Below are positions 1 through 4,408 of a stretch of 5,902 nt of DNA, piece after piece. This DNA comes from Methanosaeta sp. UBA80. GTDB lineage: Archaea > Halobacteriota > Methanosarcinia > Methanotrichales > Methanotrichaceae. Position 1 is the first letter of the stretch; each line of letters starts with the position of its first letter. The stretch spans positions 3,432 through 9,333 of the forward strand of contig DAWB01000028.1 of the NCBI GenBank assembly GCA_002505805.1. Reading direction: 5' to 3'. The translations under genes and the position numbers were made by a program. Below the pieces are notes generated by a model. The model saw only the letters and a program-made list of their open reading frames with translations, had not been told where the DNA came from and did no database searches.

Positions 1-243
1 TGACTGATTTTGCATTTGATTGGTGAGTTGAATATAAAATCATAAATGCTTTTTTTTGCAGAATATCCAATTTGTCGGATAAGGATTCCTCTTTGAATTG
101 CGATCCCTGCTCAATAGCCACTGCAAGCCCTTAATGATCTTCCTCTTTTTCAAGGTGCAAAGCTGATGGAAGCTAAAGGCAAATGCTGCGAACATATCAT
201 TTCAATAGCTCCTTGAGGTCATATCTGGTATCTATGATAAATC
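1..243 (-). pseudogene. Possible decayed CDS, partial at left edge
   Basis: On the minus strand the frame from 130 down to the window edge is open for 43 codons and reads like protein (GLAVAIEQGSQFKEES..., then a Lys/Asp/Leu-rich stretch). It continues past the edge. The same frame upstream also reads plausibly, with LHLEKEEDH just before a TAA at 133-131 and DTRYDLKELLK further up. It is broken by TGA (199-197), TAG (175-173) and the TAA. A shorter live gene starting at GTG 121-119 behind AAGGG is the alternative. I do not recognise the family. The protein-like composition and the open edge are the only support, so this is a weak call. Confidence 0.3.
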
Positions 244-433
244 AGGAGCTACTTTGCTTTTCGTTTAGCCCTCGAAAGATCATAGTTGAAAACGATATCA
301 TATCAAAAAAATAAAAAGACAAAGGATAAAGGAGGCTTTGTGAGTTTACTTGGTCGGCACCTCCTGGTCAAGGCTCCTTTCCCCGACGAAGCCCGCATTT
401 TTATCCATCAACTCGGATGGTTCATATTTCTGG

Positions 434-457
434 TCGGCAAAATAGATCCCTCATTTT
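434..457 (+). repeat. 24-bp direct repeat, copy 1
   Basis: TCGGCAAAATAGATCCCTCA followed by TTTT matches 3171-3194 at 23 of 24 bases. Weaker similarity extends roughly 13 bases upstream (421-433) and some 20 bases downstream. Read on the minus strand, both copies contain ATGAGGGATCTA and a 33-nt mini-ORF of identical length (454-422 here). Confidence 0.8.
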
Positions 458-565
458 GCATCACACCAGCTACACCTCTTCATCAATGCACAATAAATGT
501 TGAGATAGAGGCAAGATTTGCGGCTTTGCTTGAAAGTTTATACAACAGAAGAGTTCTCTTGATCC

Positions 566-1471
566 ATGGCAAAGCTATTCGTGGGCATTGATCTTGGATC
601 TACGACCGTCAAAGCAGTGGTTCTAAACGGTCAGGTCCTAGCCAGTGCCATTCGACCCACAGGTGCCAACTCGAGAAAAGCGGGCGAGGCAGTATTGGAG
701 CAGGTTCTGGAGAGGTCAAAGGAGACGATCGATAGAATCGTAGCCACAGGATACGGACGGGTTTCGTTTTCTGCCGATGAGGTTGTGAGCGAAATCACTG
801 CCCACGCCAAATGAAGCAATCTTCTCTTTCCAGATGCCCGGACGGTCATTGACATCGGCGGCCAGGATTCCAAGATCACCCGCATAAACGATCAGGGCGG
901 CGTCCTCGATTTCACAATGAATGATCGCTGCGCAGCTGGAACTGGTCGGTTCATTGAAAACACTGCCAAAGCTCTGGAGCTCTCGCTGGAGGAGTTCTCA
1001 TCGAGGTCGCTATCTTCGCATTCACCAGCTGCGACCAGCAGCATGTGCACGGTGTTTGCGGAGAGCGAGGTCATCTCTCCGATTGCGCAGGGAGCATCCA
1101 TTGAGGACGTCTCAGCGGGGGTTCATGCCTCTGTTGCTAGGAGAATCAGGGTCATGGCCAAGAAGTATTTGCACATCAACTGTGCCTGCTTTACGCCCAA
1201 TAACGAGCGTCTTGAGGATGTGGTCAGACTGGCCATGGAATACCGAGCTGATGGCGTGGTCTATTATGCCCTTCAGTTCTGCCATGAGTTCAACACTGAA
1301 TTTGTTAAGGTAGAGCGGGCTTTGAAGGATACGGGAATACCCGTCATCAAGATCGAGACGGATTACAGCGACTCAGACAAAGGCCAGCTCAAGACCAGAA
1401 TTGAGACCTTTGTGGAGATGCTCAGGGCTTCAAAAGCCTCCAAAAGATCCAGGGAACAAAAAGTCCCTTGA
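566..1471 (+). pseudogene. Chimeric, interrupted activator ATPase / double-cubane reductase fusion
   Basis: The first ~198 codons match the ASKHA-type activator of 2-hydroxyacyl-CoA dehydratases (HgdC/YjiL, BadF/BcrA family). These ATPases feed electrons from a 4Fe-4S cluster shared by a dimer to a partner reductase. Visible motifs are GIDLGSTTVKAVV (phosphate 1), [14 protein letters not shown] (phosphate 2), the cluster cysteine in [11 protein letters not shown], and the second in [17 protein letters not shown] at 812-814 interrupts the frame between ITAHAK and [10 protein letters not shown]; relatives usually have Gly there, so one GGA to TGA change would explain it. After VMAKK (about 1157-1165) the expected TGGVAxN adenosine motif is absent. 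Instead the sequence continues as the C-terminus of an HgdB/YjiM-type double-cubane protein: [20 protein letters not shown], then [21 protein letters not shown] 566 follows an in-frame TGA at 560, and no clear ribosome binding site is seen. Most likely a deletion fused adjacent activator and reductase genes, and the product is non-functional. Confidence 0.8.
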
Positions 1472-1575
1472 AGGCAAGGATGAAGAATTGTTCAAGCAAT
1501 CATCAAAGTGATGGCCGCGATCTTCAGGACTAAATAGCAGAAGATTATGCTGCAAAAGATGTAGGTTGAAAGTTC

Positions 1576-1995
1576 ATGGCAAAGAGAATGCTCATAGGAA
1601 TAATGGGAATCCTCCTTTTTCTGTCAGTGGCTGCAGTGTCCGTTCAATCTAATAGCAGCGGCATTGAAAAGTCTCAAATCTCAGATGCATTGAACAACAG
1701 CTCTGCTAATATTAAAAGCGCTGTCAGCATCTAAGGAAATATCACTCAAGAGTGCGGCATGAGAGGCTGCTGGATTATTGTAGACGATGGAAGCGGCGCT
1801 ATCCTGGTCGACCTTGAGCCCAACAATTTCACCATTCCTCTGAATCAGGTAGGCAATACTGCACAAGTCTATGGAAATGTGACTCTGGTTGAAGGAAAGA
1901 AGAAGCTGAAATTCGTTCCTGGATCGCCGTACATCATCGGCAAGAAGGTGGAGATCTCCGGCGAGATCAAACAGCCCCTGGTCTTAACTGGATAG
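1576..1995 (+). pseudogene. Exported OB-fold-like protein with in-frame TAA
   Basis: From ATG 1576 the frame begins with a signal peptide (MAKRMLIGIMGILLFLSVAA, basic start plus hydrophobic core) and a Ser/Asn-rich linker. TAA at 1732-1734 stops it after codon 52. The same frame continues without other stops to TAG 1993-1995. The second part has ECGMRGCW followed by a DDGSGAILVDL strand, NVTLVEGKKKLKFVPG and GKKVEISGEI. This resembles small secreted beta-barrel domains with a CxxxGCW motif (DUF4920-like or OB-fold), where Gln or Lys would fit at the stop position (CAA or AAA to TAA). The full length would be 139 residues. An independent short gene from ATG 1759 is possible but would lack both the signal peptide and the first Cys of the motif. 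The family assignment is by motif only; its function is unknown to me. Confidence 0.65.
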
Positions 1996-2035
1996 GGGCC
2001 AAAAGATAAAATGCTGCTGCACAAAGTGATCCAGC

Positions 2036-2066
2036 CAGGAGAGACTGATCTCCTGCACCTTTTTTT
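2036..2066 (+). terminator. Stem-loop plus T7 terminator
   Basis: Perfect 7-bp inverted repeat CAGGAGA (2036-2042) / TCTCCTG (2049-2055) with a 6-base loop, followed by CACC and seven T (2060-2066). It lies 40 bases after the OB-fold-like frame and just before the next promoter. The T tract alone is a plausible archaeal termination signal. Confidence 0.6.
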
Positions 2067-2083
2067 AAGGCCGCCTGACACGA

Positions 2084-2091
2084 TTTATAAA
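2084..2091 (+). promoter_or_regulatory. Archaeal TATA box
   Basis: TTTATAAA lies right after the preceding T-tract terminator. With the usual ~25-base spacing, transcription would start near 2110-2115, at or next to ATG 2114. The first ORF of this pair may therefore be leaderless. Confidence 0.6.
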
Positions 2092-2113
2092 CCTTGCCAT
2101 TCAGGCAATAGTT

Positions 2114-2362
2114 ATGTTTTTCTGCAGATGTAAATATAATGCCTGCTTTTCTGGATCCATGCAAGACATGTGTATGAATCTAGAGCTGGTACCTGCAATG
2201 ATGCCGCTAGAGCCAATCATTTCCCGAGCTGCATTGGATGGCAGAAGGGGAGACTTTGAGGCCGATGGAGACCAAGAATTCGGCCTTTTGAGACCGTCGT
2301 CAGATGAATTCAGAAGAGAGATCCTTGAAATAAGGAAGAACATCAAACTTTTAGCAGGGTAA
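2114..2362 (+). CDS. Small hypothetical protein upstream of RAM gene
   Basis: An 82-residue frame I do not recognise. The N-terminus is Cys/Met-rich with several possible starts (ATG 2114, 2159, 2165, 2174), none behind a clear ribosome binding site. ATG 2114 sits where the TATA box at 2084 predicts the transcript start, which favours leaderless translation from there. The middle is acidic (RRGDFEADGDQEF) and the end looks helical (DEFRREILEIRKNIKLL). The stop lies 19 bases before the RAM-domain gene, so the two are probably co-transcribed. The helical tail might be a protein contact surface, but that is a guess. It could also be non-coding leader of the next gene. Confidence 0.45.
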   Translation: MFFCRCKYNACFSGSMQDMCMNLELVPAMMPLEPIISRAALDGRRGDFEADGDQEFGLLRPSSDEFRREILEIRKNIKLLAG

Positions 2363-2381
2363 AACTCAGGAGAATCAATTG

Positions 2382-2693
2382 ATGGTAATAGGAATCACGA
2401 TGATAAAGACCGTGCCTGGTTATGAGAAGGCAATCTATGAGTCCCTTAAGGATGCCGAGGGCTTCAAAAAAATCTATCATCTCTTTGGGGAGTTCGATTT
2501 CTTCGTTGTGCTTGAAGCGTCCGATAGGAAAGGCCTCGCTCATATCCTGGAGAAGGTGCAAAGCAGCAGGTACATTCTCGATACCTGGCCGCTCTTGGTC
2601 TCCAAGGATGGCGATAACTTAGTTTGCAGAAATGCCCCTCTCCCTGTAATGGAGACTTCATCTGCCCAGGCAAGCGGGCTGGCTGCAGGCTAG
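2382..2693 (+). CDS. Stand-alone Lrp/AsnC RAM-domain protein
   Basis: 103 residues. Residues 1 to ~80 form one Lrp/AsnC ligand-binding (RAM) domain with the beta-alpha-beta-beta-alpha-beta pattern: an initial strand VIGITMIKTVPG, a helix, IYHLFGEFDFFVVLEA (the typical GxxD turn between the central strands), a second helix, and a final strand TWPLLV. There is no helix-turn-helix, so it cannot bind DNA alone in the usual Lrp way. Such proteins oligomerise and may bind small effectors such as amino acids, or pair with full-length Lrp proteins. The last ~20 residues are Ala/Ser-rich and probably disordered. AGGAG at 2369-2373 lies 8 bases before ATG 2382, which favours that start over the TTG at 2379. 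It follows the small ORF by 19 bases and its effector cannot be told from sequence. Confidence 0.85.
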   Translation: MVIGITMIKTVPGYEKAIYESLKDAEGFKKIYHLFGEFDFFVVLEASDRKGLAHILEKVQSSRYILDTWPLLVSKDGDNLVCRNAPLPVMETSSAQASGLAAG

Positions 2694-2731
2694 CCCAATC
2701 TGAAAAGAGCCAGCCGTCTTCAATGATGTCA

Positions 2732-2755
2732 TGCCGGCCTTATGCCGGGCCGGCA
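2732..2755. terminator. GC-rich hairpin between convergent genes
   Basis: Perfect 8-bp inverted repeat TGCCGGCC (2732-2739) / GGCCGGCA (2748-2755) with an 8-base loop, about 40 bases after the RAM gene stop. Only a weak pyrimidine tract (CCTCTTCT) follows. The gene at 2912-3133 converges on it, so it may act in both directions. A second weaker inverted repeat, ATCAGG/CCTGAT at 2810-2831, lies closer to the minus-strand gene. Confidence 0.45.
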
Positions 2756-2911
2756 CCTCTTCTGATAATTGATATAAATTATTCGCCTCTTTCTCAAGGA
2801 GGCCAGTGGATCAGGCCCTGGCGGACCTGATTGCCTGGCTTGTTTGCAGGGCAGGATCATCCGTCTGCAGCTACACGATACTCTGAGCCTCTTGGCAAAT
2901 CTGGTCGTCAT

Positions 2912-3133
2912 CTACTCTGCAACCACCTCCAGAGTTTCCGGGCTTAATCCATAGAGGCTCTGACGCGCATCCTGGAAATAGAAGCGCTCTTGAAGGACAT
3001 GCTGCTCCTTCAACCTGTTCAGGGCATATCTCACCGTTCTCGGTGGAAGATAGGTCTTGGCGACGATATCTTTTTGAGTGAGGAGTATGCCTGATTCCAG
3101 CACTTTAAAGACAAGCTTTGCCGATGGCGGCAA
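2912..3133 (-). CDS. Small winged-helix (MarR/ArsR-like) regulator
   Basis: A single winged-helix domain of 73 residues from TTG 3133. Helix 1 is PPSAKLVFKVLES, helix 2 TQKDIVAKT, the recognition helix PPRTVRYALNRLKEQ, and the wing RFYFQDARQSLYGL. The pattern PPSAKLV...TVRYALxRL...DARQSLY is typical of small euryarchaeal MarR-like DNA-binding proteins. It is transcribed away from the NifH-like gene and shares its upstream region, so it is the natural candidate regulator of that operon. The start is uncertain. The frame stays open upstream to 3187 (reading GIYFAEAKNESTSTKIER) but holds no ATG or GTG before a TGA at 3190-3188. A well-placed AGGTGA plus ATG exists at 3191, but in another frame. 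Either TTG is used or the 5' end carries a 1-base frameshift. No effector domain is present. Confidence 0.75.
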   Translation of the reverse strand: MPPSAKLVFKVLESGILLTQKDIVAKTYLPPRTVRYALNRLKEQHVLQERFYFQDARQSLYGLSPETLEVVAE

Positions 3134-3158
3134 GCGCTCTATCTTCGTGCTGGTCGAT

Positions 3159-3191
3159 TCATTTTTGGCTTCGGCAAAGTAGATCCCTCAT
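3159..3191 (-). other. Short leader ORF with strong RBS before the HTH gene
   Basis: ATG 3191-3189 lies 8 bases after AGGTGA (3205-3200) and encodes MRDLLCRSQK then TGA. It is in a different frame from the winged-helix gene 26 bases downstream. It may be a true upstream ORF, or the authentic start of the regulator separated from its body by a 1-base insertion: removing one A after ATG would give MGIYFAEAK... running into the regulator. Confidence 0.35.
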
Positions 3192-3194
3192 TTT
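3171..3194 (+). repeat. 24-bp direct repeat, copy 2
   Basis: Matches 434-457 with one mismatch (G3179 against A442). It overlaps the 5' end of the leftward regulator transcript, including the mini-ORF start. Confidence 0.8.
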
Positions 3195-3422
3195 ACTGTT
3201 CACCTGACCAGTCCATGCTGCATTATCCATTATCAAGGCTGCTATTGCGGCAATATTGGCTCTCATGCGCCGGTGTTATGCAAAAAGTAATTAGGCAGAT
3301 TCTGATTGATACTGAATAGAATCCATCCGAAAGACATGCGGTTTTAGATCAATAACTGTTCAGTGCAGCCAATCTCTCATTTATCAATTTTTCGATTAAA
3401 GCAATATTTGTGCATTTCTCTA

Positions 3423-3436
3423 TTGATAAATATCAA
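3423..3436 (+). promoter_or_regulatory. Palindrome overlapping probable TATA box of NifH-like gene
   Basis: TTGATA-AA-TATCAA is a perfect 6-2-6 inverted repeat. It contains GATAAATAT, a reasonable archaeal TATA element, which would put the transcript start near 3453-3458, about 10 bases before the ribosome binding site. Another TATCAA lies at 3446-3451. An operator over the TATA box would suit a repressor. Confidence 0.5.
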
Positions 3437-3465
3437 GCCACTGTCTATCAAATAATGCCCATTTT

Positions 3466-3472
3466 GAGGTGG
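3466..3472 (+). promoter_or_regulatory. Ribosome binding site deciding the NifH-like start
   Basis: GAGGTGG, complementary to the archaeal 16S tail, ends five bases before GTG 3478. The upstream GTG at 3469-3471 lies inside this site and so is unlikely to be the start. Confidence 0.65.
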
Positions 3473-3477
3473 CAATA

Positions 3478-4407
3478 GTGACAAAAATAAGGAATATCGC
3501 AATATACGGAAAGGGAGGAATCGGGAAGTCTACGACCTCCTCCAATATCAGCGCTGCCCTCTCGGAAGAGGGCTACAAGATCATGCAGATCGGCTGTGAT
3601 CCAAAGAGCGATTCGACAAACACCCTCCGCGGCGGCAGATTCGTGCCCACTGTTTTGGACAGGTTGCGAAGTGGCAAGAGAATCGAGACTGATGAGATAG
3701 TGCACGAGGGCTTTAACGGCATCCTCTGCGTGGAGACTGGAGGTCCCGAGCCCGGAGTGGGCTGCGCCGGCAGGGGCATCATCACAGCTATCGAGCTTCT
3801 CAAACAGAAGAAGATAATCGAGGAGTTCTCGCCTGATATCATCATCTACGATGTTTTGGGCGACGTGGTATGCGGCGGATTTGCCATGCCTATCCGAGAG
3901 GGGGTGGCCGAGCAGGTCTACACCGTAAGCTCTTCCGACTTCATGTCGCTTTATGCCTCCAACAATCTGTTCAAAGGCGTCAAAAAGTACTCCAAGAGCG
4001 GAGGTGCCCTCTTCTCAGGCATCATAGGCAATTCCATCAATCTGCCCATCCACGAGGATATCATTCAGGACTTTGCGGCCAATACCAAGGCCACCATTGC
4101 AGGATTTGTTCCCCGCTCTCTGACTGTCGCCAAGGCCGAGCTGCAGGGCAAGACCACTATCGAGGCCGATCCTGATTCAGAGCAGGCGGATCTCTACCGA
4201 AACCTGGCCAAAAGCATCGTCAATAACGAGAACCGGTATGTTCCCGGTCCACTTGGCACAGACGAGTTGAAGGCCTGGGCAGAGAGCTGGTATGACCGTC
4301 TACTGGAGCATAATAAGCAGCAAGATTGTCAAGCCTCCGAACCGGTTAAAAGCGATCTCAAGTACTATGAACTGAAGCCCGATAGCGTTAAACCAGAGGT
4401 GAGATGA
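3478..4407 (+). CDS. Nitrogenase-like Fe protein (NifH-like reductase)
   Basis: 309 residues from GTG 3478 (312 if GTG 3469 is used). Homodimeric MgATP-dependent 4Fe-4S reductase that passes electrons to a NifDK-like partner in the cytoplasm. Visible residues are the P-loop GKGGIGKS (11-18), switch I CDPKSDST (40-47), cluster ligand Cys96 and Arg99 in GVGCAGRG, switch II DVLGD (125-129) and cluster ligand Cys132 in VVCGGFAMP. All residues for a working Fe protein are present. After [12 protein letters not shown] the protein has an added ~30-residue tail ending near [15 protein letters not shown], longer than the usual ~275-295 residues. It is followed one base later by the NifD-like gene, with no nifI1/nifI2 between, unlike typical methanogen nif operons. 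The class (N2-fixing, methylthio-alkane reductase-like, or another group IV type) cannot be settled from sequence alone. CfbC of F430 synthesis is less likely, given the full NifD-like ligand set next door. Confidence 0.92.
   Translation: MTKIRNIAIYGKGGIGKSTTSSNISAALSEEGYKIMQIGCDPKSDSTNTLRGGRFVPTVLDRLRSGKRIETDEIVHEGFNGILCVETGGPEPGVGCAGRGIITAIELLKQKKIIEEFSPDIIIYDVLGDVVCGGFAMPIREGVAEQVYTVSSSDFMSLYASNNLFKGVKKYSKSGGALFSGIIGNSINLPIHEDIIQDFAANTKATIAGFVPRSLTVAKAELQGKTTIEADPDSEQADLYRNLAKSIVNNENRYVPGPLGTDELKAWAESWYDRLLEHNKQQDCQASEPVKSDLKYYELKPDSVKPEVR
4396..4402 (+). promoter_or_regulatory. Ribosome binding site of NifD-like gene
   Basis: GAGGTGA lies within the last codons of the Fe-protein gene, six bases before ATG 4409. 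This supports tight translational coupling of the two subunits. Confidence 0.75.
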
Positions 4408-4408
4408 A

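Larger units (their letters stand above)
1..565. other. Gene-poor leader region
   Basis: No convincing intact gene lies here. A plus-strand frame from TTG 286 (or GTG 340, which has a strong AAGGAGG at 329-335 four bases upstream) runs to 591. It overlaps the start of the activator gene and has no recognisable domain, so I leave it as doubtful. The good ribosome-binding-like sequence before GTG 340 is the one argument for it. The stretch also holds one copy of a 24-bp repeat (434-457) and the possible decayed minus-strand frame at the left edge. Confidence 0.5.
3134..3477. promoter_or_regulatory. Divergent regulatory region between HTH and NifH-like genes
   Basis: An AT-rich region with no convincing gene. 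It holds TTGATA or its complement TATCAA at 3231, 3306, 3382, 3423, 3431 and 3446. The 3423-3436 pair forms a palindrome. The 3231 copy reads TTGATAAT on the minus strand, about 25 bases before the AGGTGA/ATG of the leftward transcript. No GGAA-N6-TTCC NrpR-type operator was seen. The 8-mer GCAATATT occurs at 3250 and 3401. The left end carries repeat copy 2. Confidence 0.55.

Noticed and set aside
286..591. Plus-strand 101-residue ORF as a real gene
   Set aside because: No recognisable domain, TTG start, and it overlaps the start of the activator. The strong AAGGAGG before GTG 340 is the only support, so it is mentioned but not called.
812..814. TGA read as selenocysteine or another recoded residue
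   Set aside because: The aligned family residue is usually Gly, not Cys or Sec. No stem-loop was looked for in detail, but the neighbouring gene is broken by TAA, so one recoded codon cannot explain both. Simple nonsense mutation fits better.
3195..3468. NrpR-type nitrogen operator
   Set aside because: No GGAA-N6-TTCC or similar GC-rich palindrome was found by eye upstream of the NifH-like gene.
3469..3471. GTG 3469 as start of the Fe protein
   Set aside because: It lies inside the GAGGTGG ribosome binding site. GTG 3478 has correct spacing to that site and gives a normal Fe-protein N-terminus.
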